Of a stretch of 64,000 nt of DNA, positions 47,498 to 58,274 are shown one piece after another. Each line of letters opens with the position of its first letter. The stretch's first letter is position 1. The notes below the pieces were generated by a model. That model had not been told where the DNA came from and did no database searches. It saw only the letters and a program-made list of their open reading frames with translations. Location: contig CM075769.1 of NCBI GenBank assembly GCA_037974665.1, forward strand, positions 80,189,190 through 80,253,189, given 5' to 3'. A program made the translations under genes and the position numbers. Source of the DNA: Ehretia macrophylla. Lineage: Eukaryota > Streptophyta > Magnoliopsida > Boraginales > Ehretiaceae.

Positions 47498-48055
47498 TTT
47501 TCAATTTTTTTTGCCCTTGTTAGGGTTGCCAAGATACTTTATCCACCAAATCTCTATTATTGAATCCCACGGAACATTGGGCAAGACAACTTCGTTTCAC
47601 GTAGCGGCTGGGCCCGCAAACCGAGGGCGTAGGGTTTGTGACCAGGTCTCCATCACTCCGGCGCGCATAACTTTTGATCCGGAAGGAGGTACGCGGTGTA
47701 AATCATACCGTTGCAAAGCTCTCTGAGGGCTCTACAACGGGGGCAGCAAGGATGCTTGCCGTGCACGTTTTTGGAGCACAAAATCAAACTTTTTCATCAG
47801 TTTTAGGCCACTTTTATTCTTTCGCTATGTTTTTTTCATCCCGGCTCGGATGTCGTGAACTGTTAAAAGGACGACAACCTGACTCGAGGGACATCAGAGG
47901 GCCCTACAACGTGTCGATATCACGCCTTGCAAACATGCTGCGTTGTTGAAGCGGATGGGTTGTCGTTAAGCCCATTGGGCCTTTTGAATGGGCCATCTCT
48001 TTAGGCTGGGACTGTGAACAGTTAACACATAAAGGAATTGTGCCCTCAACATGAC

Positions 48056-48175
48056 GGGTGCTTTCATACCAGCACTAACGCACCAGATCCCATCAGAACT
48101 CCGAATTTAAGAGTGCTTGGGCGAGAGTTGTACTAGGATAGGTGACCCCTTGGAAAGTCCTCGTGTTGTACCCCC
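48056..48175 (+). pseudogene. 5S rRNA pseudogene 5S-56
   Basis: Eleven changes: G7T, A8T, T24C, G30A, G51T, C57A, A74T, G85A, C95T, G99A and C114T. It shares the CTTTC start (G7T, A8T), T24C, G30A, G51T, C57A and G99A with 5S-43. Confidence 0.8.
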
Positions 48176-48732
48176 CTTTCAATTTTTTTTGCCCTGGTTA
48201 GGGTTGCCAAGATACTTTATCCACCAAATCTCTATTACTGAATCCCGTGGAACATTGGGTAGGACAACTTCGCGTCACGTAGAGGCTGGGCCCGTAAACC
48301 GATGGCGTAGGGTTTGTGACCAAGTCTCCGGCGCTCCGGTGCCTATAACTTTTGATCTGTAAGGAGCTACGCGGCGCACAGCATACCGTTGGAAAGCTCT
48401 CTGAGAGCTCTACGACAGGGGCAGCCAGCTTGCTCGCCGTGCACCTTTTTGGAACACAAAATCGAACGTTTTCATCAGTTTCAGGCCACTTTTCTTCTTT
48501 TGCTCTGTTTTTTCATCCCTGATCATATGTTGTGAACTGTTAAAAGGACGAAAACCTGACTCGCTGGAAGTCAGAGGGCCCTACAACTTGTCGATATAAC
48601 ATCTTGTGAGGATGCTGCGTTGTTGGAGCGGATGGGTTGTCATTGATCCCATTGGGCCTTTTGAATGGGCCATCTCTCTAGGCTGGGACTATGAACCGTT
48701 AACACATATAGGAATTGTGCCCTCCACATGAC

Positions 48733-48852
48733 GGGTGCGATCATAACAGCACTAATGCACCGGATCCCATCAGAACTCCGACTTTAAGCGTGCTTGGCCG
48801 AGAGTAGTACTAGGATGGGTGACCCCCTGGGAAGTCCTCGTGTTGTACCCCC
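48733..48852 (+). rRNA. 5S rRNA copy 5S-57
   Basis: Full length with C14A, A50C and G51T (A box), G66C and C114T. Counterpart of 5S-44. Confidence 0.9.
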
Positions 48853-49408
48853 TTTTCAATTTTTTTTGCCCTGGTTAGGGTTGCCAAGATACTTTATCCA
48901 CCAAATCTCCATTACTGAGTCCCACAAAACATTGGGCAAGACAACTTCACTTAACGTAGAGGCTGGGCCCGATAAACCGAGGGCGTAGGGTTCGTGACAA
49001 GGTCTCCGTCGCTCCGGTGCCCATAACTTTTGATCCGTAAGGAGTTACGCAGCGCACAGCATACCGTTGCAAAGCTCTCTGGGAGCTCCACGACGAGGGC
49101 AACAACTTGCTCGCTGTGCCCTTTTTGTAGCCCAAAATCAAACGTTTTCATCATTTTCAGGCCACTTTTCTTCTTTTGCACTGTTTTTTCATCCTGGATC
49201 ATAGGTCGTGAACAGTTCAAAGGACGACAACCTGACTCGCGGGACGTCAGAGGGCCCTAAAACATATCGATATAACTTCTTGCGAAGATGTTGCGTCGTT
49301 GAAGTGGATGGGTTGTCATTAAGCCCATTGGGACTTTTGAATGGGCCATCTCTCTAGGCTGGGATTGTGAACCGTTAACACATATAGGAATTGCGTCCTC
49401 AACATGAC

Positions 49409-49528
49409 GGGTGCGATCACACTAGAACTAATGCACCAGATCCCATCAGAATGCCAAAGTTAAGCGCGCTTGGGCAAGAGTAGTACTAGGATGGGTGACC
49501 CCCTGGGAAGTCTTCGTGTTGCACCCCC
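49409..49528 (+). pseudogene. 5S rRNA pseudogene 5S-58
   Basis: Ten changes: T12C, C15T, C18A, G30A, C44T, T45G, G48A, T59C, G68A and C105T. T59C (GCGCGC) is shared with 5S-59, 5S-61 and 5S-62, and marks a local group. Confidence 0.7.
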
Positions 49529-50085
49529 TTTTCAGTTTTTTTTGCCCTGGTTAGGGCTGCCAAGATACTTTATCCACCAAATCTCTATTACTGAATCCCA
49601 CGAAACATAGGGCAAGACAACTTCGCTTAACGTAGAGTCTGGGCCCGCAAACCGAGGGCGTAGTGTTTGTGACCAGGTCTTCGTTGCTCCGGTACCCATA
49701 ACTTTTGATCCGTAAGGAGTTACGCGGCGCACATCATACCGTTGCAAAGCTCTCTGAGAGCTCTACGACGGGGGCAGCCAGCTTGCTCGCTTTGCCCGTT
49801 ATTGGAGTCGAAAATCTAACATTTTCATCAGTTTCAGGCCACTTTTCTTCTTTTGCTATGTTTTTCGGTCCCGGATCATACGTTGTGAACGGTTACAAGG
49901 ACGACAAACTGACTCGCGGGAGATCAGAGGGCCCTACAATGTGTCGATATAACGTCTTGCGAGGATGCTGCGTTGTTGAAGCGGATGGATTGTTGTTAAG
50001 CCCGTTGGGCCTTTTGAATGGGCCATCTCTCTAGGCTGGGATTGTAAACCGTTAACACATATAGGAATTGTGTCCTCAACATCAC

Positions 50086-50205
50086 GGGTGCGATAATACC
50101 CGCACCAATGCACCGGATCCCATCAAATCTCCGAAGTTAAGCGCCCTTGGGCGAGAGTAGTACTAGGATGGGTGACCCCCAGGGAAGTCCTCGTGTTGCA
50201 CCCCC
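50086..50205 (+). rRNA. 5S rRNA copy 5S-59
   Basis: Eight changes: C10A, A16C, T21C, G41A, A43T, T59C and G60C (A box) and T96A (C box). Activity is doubtful. Confidence 0.86.
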
Positions 50206-50761
50206 TTTTCAATTTTTTTTGCCCTGGTTAGGTTGCCAAGATACTTTATCCACCAAATCTCTATTACCGAATCCCACGGAACATTGGGCAAGACAACTTT
50301 GCTTCACGTAGAGGCTGGGACCGCAAACCTAGGGCATAGGGTTTGTGACCAGGTCTCCGTCGCTCTGGTGCCCATAACTTTTGATCCGTACTGAGTTTCG
50401 CGGCGAATTGCATACCGTTTCAAAGCTTTCTGAGAGCACTACGACGGGTGCAGCCAATATGCTCGCTGTGCCCCTTTTTGGAGCCCAAAATCGAACGTTT
50501 TCATCAGTTTCAGGCCACTTTTCTTCTTTTGCTCTGTTTTTCCGTCCCGGATCGTACATCGTGAACTGTTAAAAGGACGACAACCTGACTCGCGGGACAT
50601 TAGAGGGCCCTACAATGTGTCGATTTCACGTCTTCCAAACATGCTGCGTTGTTGAAGCGGATGGGTTGTCGTTAAGCCCATTGGGCCTTTTAAATGGGCC
50701 ATCTCTCTAGGTTAGGACTGTGAACAGTTAACACATAAAGGAATTGTGCCCTCAACATGAC

Positions 50762-50881
50762 AGGTGCGATCATAGCAGCACTAATGCACCGGATCCCATC
50801 AGAACTCCGAAGTTAAGCGTGCTTGGGCGAGAGTAGTACTAGGATGGGTGACCACCTGGGAACTACTCGTGTTGCACCCTC
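50762..50881 (+). rRNA. 5S rRNA copy 5S-60
   Basis: Full length with G1A, C14G, C93A (C box), G102C, C104A and C119T. It has the ACATAAAGG upstream type. Confidence 0.9.
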
Positions 50882-51436
50882 TTTTCAATTTTTTTTGCCC
50901 TGGTTAGGGTTGCCAAGATACTTTACCCACCAAATATCTATTACTGAATCCCACGGAACATTTGGCAAGACAACTCCGCTTCACGTAGAGGCTGGGCCAG
51001 CAAACCGAGGTAGTAGGGTTTGTGACCAGGTTTCCTTCGCTCTGGTGCCCATAACTTTTGATCCGTAAGGAGTTACGCGGCGCACAGCATACCGTTGCAA
51101 AGCTCTCTGAGAGCTCCACGACGGGGGCAACAGCTTGCTCGCTGTGCCCTTTTTGTAGCCCAAAATTGAACATTTTCATCAGTTTCAGGCCACTTTTCTT
51201 CTTTTGCACAGTTTTTTCGTCCTGGATCATAGGTCGTGAACTGTTCAAAGGACGACAACCTGACTCGCAGGACGTCAGAGGGCCCTACAACATGTCGATA
51301 TAACGTCTTGCAAGGATGCTGCGTTGTTGAAGCGGATGGGTTGTCGTTAAGCCCATTAGGCCTTTTGAATAGGCCAACTCTCTAGGCTGGGATTGTAAAC
51401 CGTTAACACATATAGGAATTGTGTCCTCAACATGAC

Positions 51437-51556
51437 GGGTACGATCATACTAGCACTAATGCACCGGATCCCATCAGAACGCCGAAGTTAAGCGCGCTTG
51501 GGCGAGAGTAGTACTAGGATAGGTGACCCCCTGGGAAGTCCTCGTGTTGTACCCCC
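51437..51556 (+). rRNA. 5S rRNA copy 5S-61 (compensatory helix I pair)
   Basis: G5A, C15T, T45G, T59C (A box), G85A (C box) and C114T. G5A and C114T together replace a G-C pair of helix I with A-U, keeping the pairing. Confidence 0.9.
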
Positions 51557-52113
51557 TTTTCAGTTATTTTTGCCCTGGTTAGGGTTGCCAAGATACTTTA
51601 TCCACCAAATCTCTATTACTGAATCCCACGGAACATAGGGCAAGACAACTTCGTTTCACGTAGAGGCTGGGCCCGCAAACCGAGGGCGTAGGGTTTGTGA
51701 CCAGGTCTCCGTCGCTCCGGTGCCCATAACTTTTGATCCGTAAGGAGTTACGCGGCGCACATCATACCATTGCAAAGCTCTCTGAGAGCTCTACGACGAG
51801 GGCAACCAGCTTGCTCGCTGTGCCCGTTATTGGAGCCCAAAATCTAACATTTTCATCAGTTTCAGGCCACTTTTCTTCTTTTGCTATGTTCTTCCGTCCC
51901 GGATCATACGTTGTGAACTGTTACAAGGATGACAACCAGACTCGCGGGATATCAGAGGGCCCTACAATGTATCGATATAACGTCATGCGAGGATGCTGCA
52001 TTGTTGATGTGGATGGGTTGTCGTTAAGCCCATTGGGCCTTTTGAATGGGCCATCTCTCTAGGCTGGGATTGTGAACCGTCAACACAAATAGGTATTGTG
52101 TCCTCAACATGAC

Positions 52114-52232
52114 GGGTGCGATCATACTAGCATCAATGCACCGGATCCCATCAGAAATCCGAAGTTAAGCGCGCCTGGGCGAGAGTAGTACTAGGATGGG
52201 TGACCCCCAGGGAAGTCCTCGTGTTGCACCCC
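52114..52232 (+). rRNA. 5S rRNA copy 5S-62
   Basis: 119 nt with C15T, C20T, T21C, C44A, T59C and T62C (A box) and T96A (C box). Confidence 0.87.
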
Positions 52233-52789
52233 TTTTCAGTTTTTTTTGCCATGGTTAGGGTTGCCAAGATACTTTATCCACCAAATCTCTATTACTGAAT
52301 CCCACGGAACATAGGGCAAGACAACTTCGTTTCACGTAGAGGCTGGGCCTGCAAACCGAGGGCGTAGAGTTTGTGACCAGTTCTCCGTCGCTCTGGTGCC
52401 CATAACTTTTGATCCGTACTGAGTTACGCGGCGCACAACATACTGTTGCAAAGCTCTCTGAGAGCTCTATGTCGGGGGCAGCCAGCATGCTCACTGTGCC
52501 CGTTTTTGGAGCCCAAAATCGAACGTTTTCATCAGTTTCAGGCCACTTTTCTTCTTTTGCTCTGTTTTTCCGTCCCGGATCGTACGTCGTGAACTGTTAA
52601 AAGGACGACAACCTGACTCGCGGGACGTCAGAGGGCCCTACAACGTGTCGATATAACATCTTGCGAGGATGCTGCGTTGTTGAAGTGGATTGGTTGTCGT
52701 TAAGCCCATTGGGACTTTTGAATGGGCCATCTCTCTAGGCTGGGACTGTGAACCATTAACACATATAGGAATTGTGCCCTCAACATGAC

Positions 52790-52909
52790 GGGTGCGATCA
52801 TACCAGCACTAATGCACCGCATCCCATCAGAACTCCGAAGTTAAGCATGCTTGGACGAGAGTAGTACTAGGATAGGTAACCCCTTGCGAAGTCCTCGTGT
52901 TGCACCCCC
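52790..52909 (+). rRNA. 5S rRNA copy 5S-63
   Basis: Full length with G31C, G58A (A box), G66A, G85A, G89A and C95T (C box) and G98C. Confidence 0.88.
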
Positions 52910-53467
52910 TTTTCAATTTTTTTTTCCCTGGTTAGGGTTGCCAAGATACTTTATCCACAAAATCTCTATTACTAAATCCCACGGAACATTGGGCAAGACA
53001 ACTTCGCTTCACGTAGAGGCTGGGCCCGATAAACCGAGGGTGTAGGGTTTGTAACCAGGTCTCCGTCGCTCTGGTGCCCATAACTTTTGATCCGTAAAGA
53101 GTTACGCAGCACACAGCATACCGTTGCAAAGCTCTCCAACAGCTCTACGACGGGGGCAGCCAGCTTGTTTAGTGTTCCAAATTTTGGAGCACAAAATCGA
53201 ACGTTTTCATCAATTTTATGCCACTTTTCTTCTTTTGCTCTATTTTTCCTTCCCGGATCGTACGTCGTGAGCTATTAAAAGGACGACAATCTAACAAGCG
53301 GGACGTCAGAGGGCCCTACAACGTGTCGATATAACATCTTGCGAGGATGCTGCGTTGTTGAAGCGGATGGGTTGTCGTTAATCCGATTGGGCCTTTTGAA
53401 TGGGCCATCTCTCTAGGCTGGGATTGTGAACCGTTAACACAAATAAGAATTGTGCCCTCAACATGAC

Positions 53468-53587
53468 GGGTGCGATCATACCAACACTAATGCACCGGAT
53501 CCCATCAGAACTCCGAAGTTAAGCGTGCTTGGGCGAGAGTAGTACTAGGATGGGTGACCCCCTGGGAAGTCCTCGTGTTGCATCCGC
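53468..53587 (+). rRNA. 5S rRNA copy 5S-64
   Basis: Three changes: G17A, C116T and C119G. The internal promoter equals the consensus, but the upstream motif is ACAAATAAG. Confidence 0.92.
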
Positions 53588-54143
53588 TTTTCAATTTTTT
53601 TGCCCTGGTTAGGGTTGCCAAGATACTTTATCCACCAAATCTCTATTACTGAATCCCACGGTACATTGGGCAAGACAACTTCGCTTCACGCAGAGGCTGG
53701 GCCTGCAAACTGAGGGCGTAGGGTTTGTGACCAGGTCTCCGTCGCTCCGGTGCCTATAAGTTTTGATCCGTAAGGAGTTACGCGTGGCACAGCATACCGT
53801 TGCAAAGCTCTCTGAGACCTCTGTGACGGGGGTAGCCAGCATGCTCACTTTGCCCGTTTTTGGAGCCCAAAATCGATCGTTTTCATCAGTTTCAGGCCAC
53901 TTTTCTTCTTTTGCTCTATTTTTCCATCCCGTATCGTACGTCGTTAACTATTAAAAGGACGACAACCTAACTCGTGGGACATCAGAGGGCCGTACAACTT
54001 GTCGATATCACTTCCTGCAAGCATGCTGCGTTGTTTAAGCGGATGGGTTGTTGTTAGGCCCATTGGGCCTTTTGAATGGGCCATCTCTCTAAGCTGCGAC
54101 TGTGAACAGTTAAGACATAAAGAAATTGTGGCCTCAAAATGAC

Positions 54144-54263
54144 GGGTGCGATCATACCAGCACTAATGCACCGGATCCCATCAGAACTCCGAAGTTAAGC
54201 GTGCTTGGGCGAGAGTAGTACTAGGATGGGTGAACCCCTGGGAAGTCCTCGTGTTGAATCGTT
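54144..54263 (+). pseudogene. 5S rRNA pseudogene 5S-65 (3' end lost)
   Basis: The body is close to the consensus (C91A only). The last seven bases read AATCGTT instead of CACCCCC, so the 3' strand of helix I cannot pair with GGGTGC. It may still be transcribed, but a normal 5S fold is unlikely. Confidence 0.72.
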
Positions 54264-54820
54264 TTTTCAATTTTTTTTGCCCTAGTTAGGGTTGCCAAGA
54301 TACTTTATCCACCAAATCTCTATTACTGAATGCCACGGAACATTGGGCAAGACAACTTCGCTTCACGTAGATGCTGGGCCCGCAAACCGAGGGCGTAGGG
54401 TTTGTGACCAGGTCTCCGTCGCTCCGGTGCCCATAACTTTTGATCCGTAAAGAGTTACGCGGTGCACAGCATACCGGTGCAAAGCTCTCTGAGACCTCTG
54501 CGACGGGGGCAGCCAGCATGCTTGCTGGGCCCATTTTTGGAGCCCAAAATCGATCGTTTTCATCATTTTCAGGCCACTTTTCTTCTTTTGCTCTGTTTTT
54601 TCATCCCGTATCGTACGTCGTTAACTATTAAAAGGACGACAACCTAACTCGCGGGACAACAGAGGGCCGTACACCTTGTCGATATCACTTCCTGCAAGCA
54701 TGCTGCATTGTTTAAGCGGATGGGTTGTCGTTAGGCCCATTGGGCCTTTTGAATGGGCCATCTCTCTAAGCTGCGACAGTGAACAGTTAACACATAATGA
54801 AATTGTACCGTCAACATGAC

Positions 54821-54939
54821 GGGTGCGATTATACCAGCACTAATGCACCGGATCCCATCAGAACTCTGAAGTTAAGCGTGCTTGGGCAAGAATAGTACTA
54901 GGATGGGTGACCCCCTGAGAAGTCCTCGTGTTGCACCCC
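54821..54939 (+). rRNA. 5S rRNA copy 5S-66
   Basis: 119 nt with C10T, C47T, G68A and G72A (IE) and G98A. The preceding spacer is a close copy of the one before 5S-65, as shown by shared CTTCCTGCAAGCATGCTG and CTAAGCTGCGAC. Confidence 0.9.
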
Positions 54940-55410
54940 TTTTCAATTTTGTTTGCCCTGGTTAGGGTTGCCAAGATACTTTATCCACCAAATCTCTATT
55001 ACTGAATCCCATGGAACATTGGGCAAGACAACTTCGCTTCACATAGAGGCTGGGGCCGCAAACCGAGGGCGTAGTGTTTGTGACCAAGTCTCCGTCAATC
55101 CGGTGCCCTTAACTTCTTATCCGTAAGGAGTTACCCAGCGCACAGCATCCCCTTGCAAAGCTCTTTGAGAGCTCTACGCCGGGGGCAGCTAGCTTGCTTG
55201 CTGTGCCCATTTTTGGAGCCAAAATCGAACATTTTCATCAGTTTCAGTCCACTTTTCTTCTTTTTCTCTATTTTTTGCATCCCGGATCGTACATAGTGAA
55301 CTGTTAAAAGGACAACAGCCTGACTCGCGGGACATCAGAGGACCCTACAACGTGTTGATATCACGTCTTGCGAGGATGCTGCGTTGTTGAAGCAGATAGG
55401 TTGTCGTTAA

Positions 55411-55434
55411 GCCCATTGGGCCTTTTGAATGGGC
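55411..55434 (+). promoter_or_regulatory. Spacer inverted repeat with two TGGGCC motifs (representative)
   Basis: GCCCATT (55411-55417) and AATGGGC (55428-55434) form a 7-bp inverted repeat around a 10-nt loop, 63-86 bp upstream of 5S-67. It includes two TGGGCC words, which match the plant site II (TGGGCY) motif. The element is retained at this distance in most units, so it is either functional or simply homogenised. Its role is inferred only. Confidence 0.5.
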
Positions 55435-55469
55435 CATCTCTCTAGGCTGGGACTGTGAACCGTTAACAC

Positions 55470-55496
55470 ATATAGGAATTGTGCCCTCAACATGAC
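55470..55496 (+). promoter_or_regulatory. Upstream 5S promoter motifs (representative)
   Basis: Upstream of 5S-67 there is ATATA at -27 to -23, a GC dinucleotide at -14/-13 and C at -1. Plant 5S genes are known to use a TATA-like motif near -28, GC near -12 and C at -1 together with the internal boxes, so this arrangement fits RNA polymerase III initiation. Across the array the TATA-like position reads either ACATATAGG or ACATAAAGG. The GC and the C at -1 are kept in most units; 5S-54 has G at -1. Confidence 0.75.
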
Positions 55497-55616
55497 GGGT
55501 GCGATCATACCATCGCTAATGCACCGGATCCCATCAGAACTCCGAAGTTAAGCGTGCTTGGGCGAGAGTAGTACTAGGATGGGTGACCCCCTGGGAAGTC
55601 CTCGTGTTGCACCCTC
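55497..55616 (+). rRNA. 5S rRNA copy 5S-67 (near consensus)
   Basis: Three changes (G17T, A19G and C119T), with all promoter boxes intact, the upstream ATATA, GC and C(-1) present and clean T-run terminators. It is one of the most plausible working genes here. Confidence 0.94.
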
Positions 55617-55631
55617 TTTTCAATTTTTTTT
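55617..55631 (+). terminator. Pol III T-run terminators after 5S (representative)
   Basis: A T4 run (55617-55620) directly follows the gene and is backed up by a T8 run (55624-55631). The same TTTT-CAA-T(7-9) arrangement follows nearly every copy. RNA polymerase III terminates at four or more T residues on the non-template strand. Confidence 0.8.
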
Positions 55632-55836
55632 GCCCTGGTTAGGGTTGCCAAGATACTTTATCCACCAAATCTCTATTACTGAGTCCCACGGAACATTGGG
55701 CAAGACAACTTCGCTTCACGTAGAGGCTGGGCCCGATAAACCGAGGGCGTAGGGTTTGTGACCAGGTCTTCGTCGCTCCGGTGCCCATAAATTTTGATCC
55801 GTAATGAGTTACGCGGCACACAACATACCATTGCAA

Positions 55837-55851
55837 AGCTCTCTGAGAGCT
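55837..55851. repeat. 15-nt spacer palindrome AGCTCTC-T-GAGAGCT (representative)
   Basis: A perfect 7-bp inverted repeat around one central T, present in the middle of most spacers. Some downstream units (for example 5S-72 to 5S-75) have GAGACCT instead, which breaks the symmetry. No function is known to me. Confidence 0.7.
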
Positions 55852-56173
55852 CTACGGCGGGGACAGCTATCATGCCCGCTGTGCCCCTTTTTGGAGCCCA
55901 AAATCGAATGTTTTCATCTATTTCAGGCCACTTTTCTTCTTTTGCTCTGTTTTTCATCCCGTATCGTACGTCGTGAACTGTTAAAAGGACGACAACCTGA
56001 CTCGCGGGACATCAGAGGACCGTACAACGTGTCGATATCACGTCCTGCAAGCATGTTACGTTGTTTAAGCGGATAGGTTGTCGTTAGGCCCATTGGACCT
56101 TTTGAATGGGCCATCTCCCTAGGTTGCGACTGTGAACAGTTAACACATAAAGAAATTTTGCCGTCAACATGAC

Positions 56174-56293
56174 GGGTGCGATCATACCAGAACTAATGCA
56201 CCAGATCCCATCAGAACTTCGAAGTTAAGCGTGCTTGGGCGAGAGTAGTACTAGGATGGGTGACCCCCTGGGAAGTCCTCGTGTTACACCCCC
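56174..56293 (+). rRNA. 5S rRNA copy 5S-68
   Basis: Full length with C18A, G30A, C46T and G113A. The A, IE and C boxes match the consensus. The upstream type is ACATAAAGA. Confidence 0.92.
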
Positions 56294-56849
56294 TTTTCAA
56301 TTTTTTTTTGCCCCGGTTAGGGTTGCCAAGATAGTTTATCCGCCAAATCTCTATTACTGAATCCCACGGAACATTGGGCAAGACAAATTCGCTTCACGTA
56401 GAGGCTGGGCCCGCAAACCGAGGGCGTAGGGTTTGTGACCAGGTCTCTGTCGCTCCGGTGCCAATAACTTTTAATCCGTAAGGTGTTATACAGCGCACAA
56501 CATACCGTTGCAAAGCTCTCTGAGAGCTCTAAGACGGGGGTAGCCAGCTTGCTCGCTGTGCTCGTATTTGGTGCCCAAAATCGAACGTTTTCATCAGTTT
56601 CTGGCCGCTTTTATCCTTTTCTCTATTTTTTCATCCAGGATCGTACGTCGTGAACTGTTAAAAAACGACAACCAGACTTCCGGGCCATCAGAGAGCCCAT
56701 CAATGTGTTGATATCACGTCCTGCATGGAAGCTGGATTGTTGAAGTGGATGGGTTGTCGTTAAGCCCATTGGGCCTTTTGAATGGGCCATCTCTCTAGGC
56801 TGGGACTGTGAACCGTTAACACATATAGGAATTGTGCCCTCAACATGAC

Positions 56850-56969
56850 GGGTGCGATCATACCAGCACTAATGTACCGGATCCCATCAGAACTCTGAAG
56901 TTAAGCGTGCTTGGGCGAGAGTAGTACAAGGATGGGTGACCCCCTAGGAAGTCCTTGTGTTACACCCCC
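56850..56969 (+). rRNA. 5S rRNA copy 5S-69
   Basis: Full length with C26T, C47T, T79A, G97A (C box), C107T and G113A. A 6-bp spacer loss near 57221 (CAGCCAGC joined to GCTGTGCC) contributes to the 669-bp unit. Confidence 0.9.
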
Positions 56970-57518
56970 TTTTCAATTTTTTTGCCGCGGCTAGGGTTGC
57001 CAAGATACTTTATCCACCAAATCTCTATTACTGAATCCCACAGAACATTGGGCAAGACAACTTCGCTTCACGTAGAGGCTGGGCCCGCAAACCGAGGGCT
57101 TAGGGTTTGTGACCAGGTCTCCGTCTCTCCGGTGCCCATAACTTTTGATTCGTAAGGCATTACGCGGCGCACAGCATACCGTTGCAATGCTCTCTGAGAC
57201 CTCTATGACAGGGGCAGCCAGCGCTGTGCCCGTTCTTGGAGCCCAAAATCGAACATTTTCATCAGTTTCAGGCCACTCTTCTTCTTTTGCGCTATTTTTT
57301 CATCCCGGATCATACGTTGTGAACTGTTAAAATGACGACAACCTGACTCGCTGGACGTAAAAGGGCCCTACAACATGTCGATATAACATCTTCTGAGGTT
57401 GCTGCGTTGTTGAAGCTGATGGGTTGTCGTTAAGCCCATTGGGCCTTTTGAATGGGCCATCTTTCTAGGCTAGGACTGTGAACCGTTAACACATATAGGA
57501 ATTGTGCCTCAACCTGAC

Positions 57519-57638
57519 GGGTGCAATCATACCAGCACTAACGCACCGGATCCCATCAGAACTCCGAAGTTAAGCGTGCTTGGACGAGAGTAGTAGTAGG
57601 ATGGGTGACCCCGTGGGAAGTCCTCGTGTTGCACCTCC
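57519..57638 (+). rRNA. 5S rRNA copy 5S-70
   Basis: Full length with G7A, T24C, G66A, C78G, C95G (C box) and C118T. Confidence 0.89.
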
Positions 57639-57989
57639 TTTTCAATTTTTTTTGCCCTGGTTAGGGTTGCCATGATACTTTATCCACCAAATCTCTATTA
57701 CTGAGTCCCACGAAACATTGGGAAAGACAACTTCGCTTCACGTAGAGGCTGGGCCCGATAAACCGAGGGCGTAGGGTTTGTGACCAGGTCTCCGTCGTTT
57801 CGGTGCCCATAACTTTTGATCCGTAATGAGCTACGCAGTGCACAACATACCGTTACAAAGCTCTCTAAGAGCTCTACTTTGGGGGCAGCGAGCATGCTCG
57901 CTATGTTCCTTTCTGGAGCCCAAAATCAAACGTTTCCATCAGTTTCAGGCCACTTTTCTTCTTTTGCTCTGTTTTTCCGCCCGAATCGT

Positions 57990-57994
57990 ACGTC
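57990..57994 (+). other. Spacer deletion of about 41-46 bp at ACGTC
   Basis: ATCGTACGTC is followed directly by AGAGGGCCC, losing GTGAACTGTTAAAAGG and the GACAACCTGACTCGCGGG part. Other units have ACGTC on both sides of the lost stretch (CGTACGTCGTG and GGGACGTCAGAGG), so a 5-nt microhomology could explain it. The unit is 636 bp. Confidence 0.82.
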
Positions 57995-58154
57995 AGAGGG
58001 CCCTACAACGTGTCGATATCACGTCTTCCAAGCATGCTGCGTTGTTGAAGTGGACGGGTTGTCGTTAAGCCCATTGGGCCTTTTGAATGGGCCATCTCTC
58101 TAGGCTGGGACTGTGAATAGTTAACACATAAAGGAATTGTGCCCTCAACATGAC

Positions 58155-58274
58155 AGGTGCGATCATACCATCACTAATGCACCAGATCCCATCAGAACTC
58201 CGAAGTTAAGCGTGCTTGGGCGAGAGTAGTACTAGGATGGGTGACCACCTGGGAAGTCCACGTGTTGTACCCCC
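58155..58274 (+). rRNA. 5S rRNA copy 5S-71
   Basis: Full length with G1A, G17T, G30A, C93A (C box), T106A and C114T. Confidence 0.9.

Larger units (their letters stand above)
55617..56173 (+). repeat. Representative 5S intergenic spacer
   Basis: This spacer between 5S-67 and 5S-68 illustrates the 557-bp spacer of the array. It starts with T4 and T8 runs and then a conserved block containing CCAAGATACTTTATCCACC. The diagnostic GGGCCC(G)ATAAACC site follows near 55730, then the palindrome AGCTCTCTGAGAGCT (55837-55851). A pyrimidine-rich part with CTTTTCTTCTTTTGCTCTG comes next, then CTGTTAAAAGGACGACAACC and the promoter-proximal block. No open frame here is better than its equivalents in the other units, and I see no gene. 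Confidence 0.9.
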
